Source of the DNA: Ariolimax columbianus | Lineage: Eukaryota > Mollusca > Gastropoda > Stylommatophora > Arionidae | NCBI GenBank assembly: GCA_036924085.1 | Contig: JAVGWX010000013.1 | Span: 55,622,336-55,686,335, forward strand | DNA: 64,000 bases | Direction of reading: 5' to 3' | Shown: positions 44,068-53,442 of the stretch, piece after piece | Layout: each line of letters begins with the position of its first letter | Position numbering within the stretch: the first letter of the stretch is position 1 | Made by a program: the position numbers and the translations under genes | Notes under the pieces: model-generated | Told to the model about the DNA's origin: nothing | Database searches by the model: none | What the model saw: only the letters and a program-made list of their open reading frames with translations

Positions 44068-45122
44068 TATATGAGGTGTGGAAAAAAGTATCGACCTTCA
44101 TTTTTTCCATGGAAACAAACTAATAATTGGTTTTGTCCTTCGGCAGGGAGATATAAGGGACAGTGACATACATGCATGCATTTTTTACCTCCTGCAGATT
44201 GCGTCAATTGCTGGCAATCAGCCTTTCAGTTTTTATTAAAGTGAGCATCTGTTGGGTTCTCATTCACCACGAAATGACTGAAAGAATTGAGCAGCGATGT
44301 TGCATCAAATTTTGCCAAAAGCTAGGCAACACCCAAGTGGTGATTAGTCATGGGTTTATGGGTACAACCTGGAAACCAAACTGCAGTCTTCACAGTGGAG
44401 ACATTCATCATCCCAGAGGCTTGAGAAAGCTATATCACTGTCATGCCAACCAATTTCCTTTACTCCCGTGGACTTGTGCATCATGACTACGCACCACAAG
44501 GTCAAAACATTACCAAAAAGTACTGCCTGGAGGTCATCCATTGCCTGTGTTATGCTGTTCAACGCATACACAGGACCTGTGGCCAACGGGAACTTGGCAG
44601 CTCCCTCATGACAATGCACCCACCCATTCTTCACATCTGATTCAGACTATCTTGGCCAAACACAACATTCCTCTGGTTTGCCAGGCTGGCTCCCTGTTCT
44701 CCTGATACGGCTACATGCAATTTTTTTTTTATCCTCAAGCTTAAAGTTCAGCTGAAAAGGACCAGATTTGAGTCATTAGAAGACATTATGTAGAATGTGA
44801 CGATCTAGCTGTACTCCATTCCCAAAGAGACCTTCCTAAAATGCGTCCAACAATGGTTGGACTACTAGCAGAAGTGTGTGGAGAATTCAGAAAAGAATTA
44901 TGGTGCAAATATTGCAGTCAAACTGTAAAGTATCGACACAACACATTCCATTCTCTGGACCACATCCTGCTACTTGCAAAGTCCTGTTCAGGGTTTGGTA
45001 GAAGGAGATTGAGAACGAACGCAGAAGAAGTAGAAAAGAATGATGATTTCAAACCTCCAGATGAGTAATTGTATTTTATGTACCCACAGGTTAGATACTT
45101 TTTGAACACACCTTATATGTAT
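44068..45122 (+). mobile_element. mariner-like DNA transposon with recognisable inverted ends
   Basis: The left end TATATATGAGGTGTGG continues AAAAAAGTATCGACC, and the right end, inverted, gives TATAAGGTGTGTTCAAAAAG, then TATCTAACC, so the terminal inverted repeats survive. Transposase pieces: MTERIEQRCCIKFCQKLGNT at the start and, in other frames, VHHDYAPQGQNITKKYCLEV, HDNAPTHSSHLIQTILAKHN (catalytic Asp in HDNA) and PLVCQAGSLFS, where the SPDLxPCD block is damaged. The middle of the gene is deleted. A SINE fragment is inserted near its 3' end. Confidence 0.88.
44903..45031 (+). mobile_element. 5'-truncated SINE of the GAA-tail family inside the mariner
   Basis: It starts GTGCAAATATTGCAGTCAAA and ends GAGAACGAACGCAGAAGAAG, the 3' module of 21755-22055. 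Flanks AGAAAAGAATTATG (44889-44902) and AGAAAAGAATGATG (45032-45045) form a 14-bp target-site duplication with one mismatch, as expected for LINE-driven insertion. Confidence 0.87.
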
Positions 45123-45151
45123 ATGTTCATACAATGGTTAATATTTAACAG

Positions 45152-45376
45152 GTGACTGTGAAGAGATATCTCTGTAAAGAGGAGCAAATGAAGTTTCTAA
45201 ATAGACTAAAGAACAAACTACAAGACCAGAGAAGAAATTCTTCTACAAAACTGGAGAAGTCTTATCTAGCAGACCTGAAAAAAGATAAAAGTGCAAAGAA
45301 TGATGATAATAGTGAAGAGGAACTTGAACAGGAAAGTTACAGAGATGTTTTTGATGCTGATGGAAAAGTCATTAAG
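45152..45376 (+). CDS. LOXHD1: LOXHD1-like gene exon: charged insertion within PLAT domain 3
   Basis: A 225-base, 75-codon phase 0/0 exon (acceptor TTTAACAG, donor AAG|GTGAGT). It reads VTVKRYLCKEEQMKFLNRLK, a long Lys/Glu/Asp-rich middle including SEEELEQESYRDVF, and ends DADGKVIK. In ordinary PLAT domains the strand 'WxxDKVxV' is followed within about 10 residues by the 'xxFxCxRWL' strand. Here about 60 charged residues, likely helical or coiled-coil, are inserted at that loop. Both borders of this exon are duplicated nearby (44031-44062 and 45377-45600). Confidence 0.92.
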
Positions 45377-45600
45377 GTGAGTTACCTGATGATGATGATG
45401 TCAAAGTTGACATAGCTGATGGAAGAGTCATTACGGTGAGTTACCTGATGATGATGATGTCATAGTTGACATAGCTGATGGAAGAGTCATTAAGGTGAGT
45501 TACCTGACGATGATGATGTCATAGTTGACATAGCTGATGGAAGAGTCATTAAGGTGAGTTACCTGATGATAATGAAATTATAGTTGACATAGCTGATGAT
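45360..45600. repeat. 59-bp tandem repeat carrying the exon end and its splice donor
   Basis: The exon end GATGGAAAAGTCATTAAG with its donor GTGAGTTACCTGATG is repeated downstream, with GTGAGT at 45377, 45436, 45495 and 45554, exactly 59 bases apart. The copies read GATGGAAGAGTCATTAAG (ACG in the second). Only the first donor keeps the reading frame free of stops; the exon frame meets TAG at 45413-45415. Confidence 0.93.
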
Positions 45601-45954
45601 TATCATGTCCTTTTTTGTTTATGAAATATATATGCATTTTGTTTTTGGAAAGTTAGGTGTCATGCAGTTTTTGAAGGTCAATAGCCATACCTGATTCTAT
45701 TACGAATGCTTACCGATTGGCAAGTTTTAATTTACTTCACCATAACTGGATTAGGCACCACCTAGCGCAGCAACATCCTAACCAATGCTGTGGTGGCCTA
45801 GCAAGCCGCCAGCGTAACTTCTGTTGCTATGAAACTAATAATGGAGCTAAATTGAGATAGTCTCAAGGTGACAAGGTGAAGCGAAAAGGTTGCAAAGGAA
45901 ACAAATAAAGTGGTAACAGAATGTTCTGACCTTGATTTAAAGTTGGTAGAGTTT

Positions 45955-46480
45955 ATAATTAAAGCTCAAGTCAGGATCCTTGGCCTTTCAGATACAAAAA
46001 TGGAAGGGCAGAACATGGCGGTTTTGTTCTGTTGTGGAGTGATGTCAGCATCAGCAAAGAAAGAGCCTTGCATGTTGTAGGTTTTCTTCTTCATCCTAAG
46101 AAGGCAAAGTTCATTACGAACACAGAATACATCAATTAAAGACTGATATATCTACAAATGACCAAGTGTGGAAAAATCACGATGCTGCTTCTCGTGTAAT
46201 GACAACAGTAATACGGAGGACAGGAAAAAGATTCTTCCAGGGCCTTTCTGACACCTTTTTAGAACGGAACAGCATTGAAAATGGGCTAAAAATAACAAAT
46301 ACCATCTTCCCTTGAACCACCCCCTTGCTGGATCAACTCTGTGACACTGACACTATCATCAAAACCTCTACCATTGCTGAGGTAAAGTCAGCCATAGAAA
46401 AACTTAAAAATGGCAGAGCCGCGGATAGATTCGATACTGCGGATAGACACGCCGCGTGGAAGGCCCTACAATGCGTGGGT
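45955..46480 (+). mobile_element. LINE-A endonuclease and RT-start relic
   Basis: Pieces read VRILGLSDTKMEGQN (the early endonuclease 'LxETK' motif), then GLKITNTIFP and VKSAIEKLKNGRAA, the order endonuclease to RT start. It ends at about 46480, where a minus-strand LINE takes over. Confidence 0.7.
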
Positions 46481-47110
46481 ATCCCACATAGTTGTCTATG
46501 TGACCCTATATCTGTTAGCACTTGTTGATTTGACCTTTTTTCTGCTGAGCTCATTCTGTGCATCCTGCGGTGGCACAGCATCTCAAAAGCTTAAAATGTA
46601 TGTTTATCCTTTGAGTCCATGTTTAAGAGTTGTATAATGCGACAGGCCAGATATGTGTAGTGAGTATTCTTTTCCAAAGCTCAATATTGATGTTATTTGA
46701 AGTTGTGTTTGTTTCTCATGGAATGCCTTTTTTTTTTTGCTACTGCAATCCAAGTTCCAATTTCAACCTCATAGCGGACGTAGTCCGTATTAATTTGTCC
46801 CAAATATGAAAACCTCTGCAATTGTTCAATAATCTGTCCCTCGATGCAGATATTTTATATTTGAGTGTGTTAGACTATTACCATCGCTTTTGTTTTACTA
46901 GCATTTATCTTCAAACTAAATGTTTTGACTGTGTCATTGATCCTGGTGAGCAGTTTTTGTAATGATTTCTCTGTTCCTCCTATGATGGCTTGATCATCAG
47001 CAAATTTGATAGCCCTTATTCATTTTCCATTTACCTTGACCCCTATGTTGCAATTTTTGGTGGTTTCTGTCATCATCACTTCCAAATGCAGATTAAATAG
47101 GCTTGAATTC
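46480..47110 (-). mobile_element. LINE-C-like RT relic with FADD box
   Basis: The minus strand reads AIKFADDQAIIGGTEKSLQK (motif C), then FSLKINASKTKAMVI, IEGQIIEQLQRFSYLGQ, and AFEMLCHRRMHRMS. The order and words are those of LINE-C. Stops are present. Confidence 0.8.
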
Positions 47111-47662
47111 AACACAAAAAGCAAAGAACCCAACTAATACATGAACAACTCTTTGCAGACAATCAAATGTATGAAAGACAAAAATAAATTACCACAAATA
47201 AAAACTATTTCAGTTTCCGTCAGCTCTTAACGCCACAAGGGGAGTGAAAAGTATCTAAGTAAGCAAACATGTAGTGTATATTTGAAATTATTACTTCAAT
47301 TATTTGGAAAAAAATATGCTCTTACAAATATCAAACAAAAAACAAATACATTTTTTTCTTTCTACAAAGTCTAGAAATTCTCAGTGACAAAAGAATGCAA
47401 CTGAATTTGTTGGATAACTGGCTGTCTGTTGTATCAAGAAACTTGCATCATTCGCGATAGAACATTTGTACAAGTTTGCATAGTTGGTACAGGCCATGTG
47501 TACACAACTCCAAGAAGTAAAATCACAATTAGTACACAATTTTATTTTTTTTAATTTTTTAAATAAAAAAACAACTGCTTTGAAGATGACTTTATGTCAT
47601 TGAATTATTCTCTTGAGGCTCTCATAAATTGATTGTGTATTCACATTTCATTCTCTTTTCAG
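47111..47662. other. Last intron, AT-rich
   Basis: No recognised feature. A pyrimidine stretch (TTCATTCTCTTTTCAG) precedes the final exon. Confidence 0.5.
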
Positions 47663-47785
47663 GTTCCTTTCTATGAGCAGTACTTCTTTGAATGCAAGGC
47701 CTGGTTAGCAAAAGATGAAGGAGATGGTCTTGTTGTAAGAGAGTTGGAGGTCAAGAAAAAGTCTATCATCTTTAAGGACAGATGA
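47663..47785 (+). CDS. LOXHD1: LOXHD1-like gene, last exon: end of PLAT domain 3 and stop
   Basis: A 123-base exon after CTTTTCAG. It reads VPFYEQYFFECKAWLAKDEG, then DGLVVRELEVKKKSIIFKDR and TGA. FFECKAWLAKDEGDGLVVREL is the standard closing strand of a PLAT domain. The protein ends 15 residues after it, so this is the C-terminus of the whole protein. All eleven exons sum to 1611 coding bases after the first split codon, i.e. 536 residues and a stop, which supports the model. A polyadenylation signal follows closely. Confidence 0.96.
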   Translation, partial: VPFYEQYFFECKAWLAKDEGDGLVVRELEVKKKSIIFKDR

Positions 47786-47804
47786 AATGTATTGTTACTT
47801 AATT

Positions 47805-47810
47805 AATAAA
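47805..47810 (+). terminator. Polyadenylation signal AATAAA
   Basis: AATAAA lies 20 bases after the TGA of the last PLAT exon. This implies a very short 3' untranslated region if it is the one used. Confidence 0.7.
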
Positions 47811-48059
47811 TGTAAAAGTATTGTTACCTCAGTTACACGAATGATTGATTTACTGTAAAACTTCCTACGGTTAATATAATTGGTGTGATGTATTTTCTTT
47901 TTAATCTGTGAAAACTTAAGACAATTGATATTTATGTTCAAAAATTGATAAAACAAGCAGAAAAAGGACACCATTCAAATCTTCTATGGAGTACAGATCT
48001 TCAACAAATACATGCCAATACCTCATGTCTTGGGCCATTTGTTCCAGTACTGTCCAGTC

Positions 48060-49070
48060 CACATCTTTCAAGTTTCTTAACTTAACTTCTTTATACTGGC
48101 TTAGAAATCTTTGCAGAATCTGTGTACAACCAGTTTCTTCCACTCGATTTGATCTAAAAATTACTAAGTGCATCAAGCTTATTTTTTAATCCATAACAGA
48201 CCCTGCATTTCCTATGGCAATGTATTCCAAGTATTCACTACTCTCTAACTCTCTTAATATCTACTATGAATGTTTCTTTAATTATTTTGTAGATGTGCCC
48301 TCTTGTAGCCAGCTGCACTTTTACAAAAATGTTATAGTCTAATTGATCCTTTTCCTTGACTATAAACTTGCATTAAATTGCATATTCTTGAATTCTTCTC
48401 TTTTTTAGACACTGTAAGCCAGTTTTTCTGAGTCTTTCCTCATAACTATACTTCTGGAATCCCACTATGTCGCTCTTCTTTGTAACCTTTCTAGCATCTT
48501 TATATCCCCTCAACAATATGTACTCCACACCTGAACACAGAACTTCAAATTAGGACTAACAAATACAGTTTGACAATCACTTCCTTGCTTATATGTTTAA
48601 TATTTCTTTTTATCATACCTAATATTGCTTTTGCCTTTTCACTACTACTACGACTTGCTCACTTACCTTACCTGTACGATCTATTATAACCCCTAGGTCC
48701 CTTTTCATTTCTGTCTTCCTAATATTGTTCTTTCCCATTCTGTAATTATATTCCATATAGTATATACACATGGGGATAACTGTACATTTATCTCCATTAA
48801 AAGACAAATGCTTTTTCTTAATCAATGAAAGCAATGCATTTTCGTTGAATTCTGTTGATCTTTTACTTAATTGCCTTAAGGTGAATAAGATGTCCCTGCA
48901 ACCTATACGCCGGCGAAATCCAAATTGAGCTCGTGGCAATTAAGGTTAAACAATGGGTCTTATTCTCTGTTCTAGGATCTTCGCATACATTTTACCATTT
49001 CTTGGATTATTGACTCAATTTTGCAGACTATGCCTATAGTTTGCTGGATCTAATTTTTTTGGTTTATTTT
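48060..49070 (-). mobile_element. CR1/L2-like LINE, mosaic with a second LINE
   Basis: The minus strand, reading from 49070 down, gives LDPANYRHS (CR1-like), then PRAQFGFRRRIGCRDILFTL (a block typical of a different LINE group), then HLSFNGDKCTVIPM and KRDLGVIIDRTGKVSEQ (CR1-like, as at 10921). It ends with the CTTAACTTAAC tail near 48070-48085. The middle block therefore seems to have been swapped or inserted. The segment 48594-48877 recurs unchanged at 50695-50978. Confidence 0.8.
48594..48877. repeat. 284-bp duplicated segment, copy 1
   Basis: Identical base for base, as far as I can see, to 50695-50978 (constant offset of 2101). It begins TGTTTAATATTTC and ends TTAATTGCCTT. It contains the junction between the two LINE types of the mosaic. 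Confidence 0.95.
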
Positions 49071-49084
49071 TACAAGGGGATCAC

Positions 49085-49260
49085 TCTGGCATTTTTCTTT
49101 TTTTTCTTCTTCTCCTGCATTCATTTTCAATCTCCCGATACCAAGGCTTTACAAGTAGCAGGATGTAGTCCTGAGAACGGAATTTATTGTGTAGCTAGTT
49201 TATAGCTTGACTGCGATATTTGCACCTTTTGGTCCAACACATCCATCTTTGTCAGGGCAT
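49085..49260 (-). mobile_element. SINE-like 3' body (GAA-tail family)
   Basis: The inverted tail TTTTCTTCTTCTCCTGCATT, then CATTTTCAATCTCCCGA, and further TGCGATATTTGCACCTTTTG, match the reverse of 21890-22055. The copy is truncated at about 49260. Confidence 0.8.
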
Positions 49261-49299
49261 CCTTCTATTCCCCATCACAAGTGTTTGAGGATATAACAT

Positions 49300-49740
49300 A
49301 GCTAATGGTTTTGCTAGCAAGTCTCTATTTTCAAACAGCACTTTTGGATGAACATCATCTTGACCTGAACATTTATCCAATTCCCTGCTCTTTTCTTCTT
49401 GTGTGTTTTTGTCTACCTTTACCTTCTCTTGCCTTGCAGATTCCAGAACAGAGACTATCTTGTAATGTTAAACTGGTTTTCTTAATGTGTGTTTTATCCA
49501 GCAGCAGCACCTTCTCCTCAAATCATAAATATTCTGCCCCAATCTACATCTGCTCATTTAATAGAATTTAATAGAATTGTCTTTCTTATCTTTATTAAAG
49601 TCATTTGCTTGCTTATATTTTCCTGTTAGTTTCACTGTCCTGTTGTACAGATCATTCATATTTCCTTTCACTGCAACTACTTCTGCCTCTTTTGCTAACT
49701 CATCAATGTATTTTCTCTTGTCTCTTCTGATTCTCTTTGT
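49300..49740 (-). mobile_element. LINE-B relic (region before the RT)
   Basis: The minus strand reads RRDKRKYIDELAKEAEVVAV, then KGNMNDLYNRTVKLTGKYKQ, a segment between endonuclease and RT known from a common LINE family. The + strand frames at 49305-49792 are its antisense. Confidence 0.75.
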
Positions 49741-50026
49741 TAGTTATTTATTAGACATCATCATGAATATTAAATGTATTAACATGAAATAAAATATGCA
49801 TTATGGGAGAAATGTGTCATTTTAATTGACACACTGACAAGGTCCTTGAACACCTGTATGACATCAAGACGTCTAGCGCAGTTCTTGTGAATGGGGAGGA
49901 ATGTGGACTGGTTTTACACATCAGTTGGTGTGAGACAGGGTTGTACACTGTCTCCAACTCTTTTCATTATATTCCTTGAGGGAATTATGAGTGAGGCACT
50001 TGGAGGTCACGTTGGTATTGTCAAGA

Positions 50027-50051
50027 TAGGGGGGGGGGAGGGGGGGGGGAG
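50027..50051. repeat. Poly-G-rich run inside the LINE
   Basis: GGGGGGGGGAGGGGGGGGGG-type sequence between RT motifs B and C, where the family has none. Confidence 0.85.
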
Positions 50052-50694
50052 AGCCGAATGATTACCAACCTTCTTGTTGCAGATAACATCGACGGGTTGG
50101 CGGGGTTAGAAGCAGAACTCCAGGTATTGGTCAGAAGGCTCAATGAAACCGCTCTTGATTATGGTATGGAGATAAACGCTGGAAAGACAAAATTAATGAC
50201 CAACAACGCCAAGGGCTTCAACATTAGGATAACAGCTAATGGTCAGAAACTCAAAGTGGTCGACCGTTTTAAATATCTGGGTTCGATTGTCAGTGATGAA
50301 GGATCAAAATGTGAGGTATTGGCCAGAATAGCACAGAAATCTGGTAAGATAAATGGTTAGGATTATGCACGAAAATCAGATTAATGCGTACATTGGTCCT
50401 GTCAATATTTCTCTATGCTTGTGAGACATGGACAGTTATAGCTGACCTTCAGCGAAAAATACAGGCCTTGGATATGAGACGTTTCTGAAGACTTCTAAAT
50501 GTCATGTATAAAGATCGAGTTACAAATGAGGAAATACTAGAAAGAATGACAACAGCATTTTGAAGACCTCTTGGCAACTGTCAAAAGAAGGAAACTCGTT
50601 TGGTAGTCACATATTGAGATCAAATGGTCTTGTAAATACGATCCTGTGTAGAAAGATGCAAGGCAGACGACGAAGAGGCCGTCCCAAAAAGAGG

Positions 50695-50978
50695 TGTTTA
50701 ATATTTCTTTTTATCATACCTAATATTGCTTTTGCCTTTTCACTACTACTACGACTTGCTCACTTACCTTACCTGTACGATCTATTATAACCCCTAGGTC
50801 CCTTTTCATTTCTGTCTTCCTAATATTGTTCTTTCCCATTCTGTAATTATATTCCATATAGTATATACACATGGGGATAACTGTACATTTATCTCCATTA
50901 AAAGACAAATGCTTTTTCTTAATCAATGAAAGCAATGCATTTTCGTTGAATTCTGTTGATCTTTTACTTAATTGCCTT
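50695..50978. repeat. 284-bp duplicated segment, copy 2 (inserted into LINE-E)
   Basis: Identical to 48594-48877 and in the same orientation. It splits the LINE frame between GRPKKR and HNIKEWT. The only repeat at the junctions is TGT. Confidence 0.95.
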
Positions 50979-51406
50979 TATGTCACAACATAAAAGAATG
51001 GACCAATCTCCGACAGAAGCGCACAGAGAGCGACCGCTGACAGAGAATGATTGTGTGGGATTGTGAGAATATCTTCATGTGTGCCCCAACGACCTCACTG
51101 GTTACGGGATGACCTGATCTAAAGCACAGTTTAAGTTCATACCATCTCTGATAGTTTTCTAAAGGGTCAATATTCCTCCCATGTGAAAAATCAATTACTT
51201 CAACGATCTATAAGAATTTTGAACCTCTTTCTGGCAGGTAAAATGCACTATTTTTGGGGGCAGAACTACTTACAGCAAAAACAGAAAGCCATATGTTTTG
51301 AGGTTGAATATATCAACCATTGGTGGCACACTTATTGACCATTCACTAGTCTCCTGTAGTATTTAGGAGAAAATCTTCTGTTTATTTAGTGTTTTAGAAA
51401 TAATGT

Positions 51407-53442
51407 GATACAAATAGCAGGGTTCATGCTATTTTATAAGCTGTCACAAATAGCAGGGTTCATGCTAAATTATAAGCTGTCACAAATAGCAGGGTTCATG
51501 CTATATTATAAGCTGTCACAAATAGCAGGGTTCTTGCTATATTATAAGCTGTCACAAATAGCAGGGTTCATGCTATATTATAAGCTGTCACAAATAGCAG
51601 GGTTCATGCTATATTATAAGCTGTCACAAATAGCAGGGTTCATGCTATATTATAAGCTGTCACAAATAACAAGGGTTCTTGCTATATTATAAGCTGTCAC
51701 AAATAGCAGGGTTCTTGCTATATTATAAGCTGTCACAAATAGCAGGGTTCATGCTATATTATAAGCTGTCACAAATAGCAGGGTTCTTGCTATATTATAA
51801 GCTATAACAAATAGCAGAATTCATGCTATATTATAAGCTGTCACAAATAGCAGGGTTCATGCTATATTATAAGCTGTCACAAATAGCAGTGTTCATGCTA
51901 TATTATAAGCTGTCATAAATAGCAGGGTTCATGCTATATTATAAGATGTCACAAATCGCAGGGTTCTTGCTATATTATAAGCTGTCACAAATAGCAGGGT
52001 TCATGCTGTATTATAAGCTGTCATAAATAGCAGGGTTCATGCTATATTATAAGCTGTCACAAACAGCAGGGTTCTTGCTATATTATAAGCTGTCACAAAT
52101 AGCAGGGTTCATGCTATATTATAAGCTGTCACAAATAGCAGGGTTCATGCTATATTATAAGCTGTCACAAATAGCAGGGTTCATGCTATATCATAAGCTG
52201 TCACAAATAGCAGGGTTCTTGCTATATTATAAGCTGTCACAAATAGCAGGGTTCATGCTATATTATAAGCTGTCACAAATAGCAGGGTTCATGCTATATT
52301 ATAAGCTGTCACAAATAACAAGGGTTCTTGCTATATTATAAGCTGTCACAAATAGCAGGGTTCTTGCTATATTATAAGCTGTCACAAATAGCAGGGTTCA
52401 TGCTATATTATAAGCTGTCACAAATAGCAGGGTTCATGCTATATTATAAGCTGTCACAAATAGCAGAATTCATGCTATATTATAAGCTGTCACAAATAGC
52501 AGGGTTCATGCTATATTATAAGCTGTCACAAATAGCAGGGTTCATGCTATATTATAAGCTATCACAAATAGCAGGGTTCATGCTATATTATAAGCTGTCA
52601 CAAATAGCAGGGTTCTTGCTATATTATAAGCTGTCACAAATAGCAGGGTTCTTGCTATATTATAAGCTGTCACAAATAGCAGGGTTCATGCTATATTATA
52701 AGTTGTCAGAAATAGAAGGGTTCATTCTATATTATAAGCTGTCACAAATAGCAGGGTTCATGCTATATTATAAGCTGTCACAACTAGCAGGGTTCATGCT
52801 ATATTATAAGCTGTCATAAATAGCAGGGTTCATGCTATATTATAAGATGTCACAAATAGCAGGGTTCTTGCTATATTATAAGCTGTCACAAATAGCAGGG
52901 TTCATGCTATATTATAAGCTGTCACAAATAGCAGGGTTCATGCTATATCATAAGCTGTTACAAATAGCAGGGTTCATGCTATATTATAAGCTGTCACAAA
53001 TAGCAGGGTTCATGCTATATTATAAGCTGTCACAAATAGCAGGGTTCATGCTATATTATAAGCTGTCACAAATAACAAGGGTTCTTGCTATATTATAAGC
53101 TGTCACAAATAGCAGGGTTCTTGCTATATTATAAGCTGTCACAAATAGCAGGGTTCATGATATATTATAAGCTGTCACAAATAGCAGGGTTCATGCTATA
53201 TTATAAGCTGTCACAAATAGCAGGGTTCTTGCTATATTATAAGCTGTCACAAATAGCAGGGTTCTTGCTATATTATAAGCTGTCACAAATAGCAGGGTTC
53301 ATGCTATATTATAAGCTGTCACAAATAGCAGGGTTCATGCTATATTATAAGCTGTCACAAATAGCAGGGTTCTTGCTATATTATAAGCTGTCACAAATAG
53401 CAGTGTGCATGCTATATTATAAGCTGTCACAAATTATCATTG
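51407..53442. repeat. 36-bp minisatellite, about 56 copies
   Basis: The unit contains TATATTATAAGCTGTCACAA and ATAGCAGGGTTCATGC, with an ATG/TTG alternation in the last word. Three 37-base variants (AATAACAAGGG at about 51664, 52313 and 53070) mark block duplications of 18 and 21 units. As 36 is a multiple of three, a 12-residue peptide frame runs through the array, broken only at the 37-base variants. It is downstream of the PLAT gene. Confidence 0.97.

Larger units (their letters stand above)
49800..51130 (+). mobile_element. LINE-E relic, RT middle to C-terminus, interrupted by the 284-bp segment
   Basis: In order: VNGEECGWFYTSVGVRQGCT with LSPTLFIIFLEGIM following (motif B), a poly-G-rich insert at 50027-50050, NLLVADNIDGLAGLEAELQ (VADN in place of the catalytic YADD), YGMEINAGKTKLMTNNA, FKYLGSIVSDEGSKCEV, then MQGRRRRGRPKKR. 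The 284-bp insert follows, after which HNIKEWTNL continues the same protein. The end near 51090 resembles the LINE-E terminus. Confidence 0.83.

Noticed and set aside
44163..44640. SETMAR-like host gene
   Set aside because: The transposase pieces lie between mariner inverted repeats with stops and deletions, and there is no SET domain.
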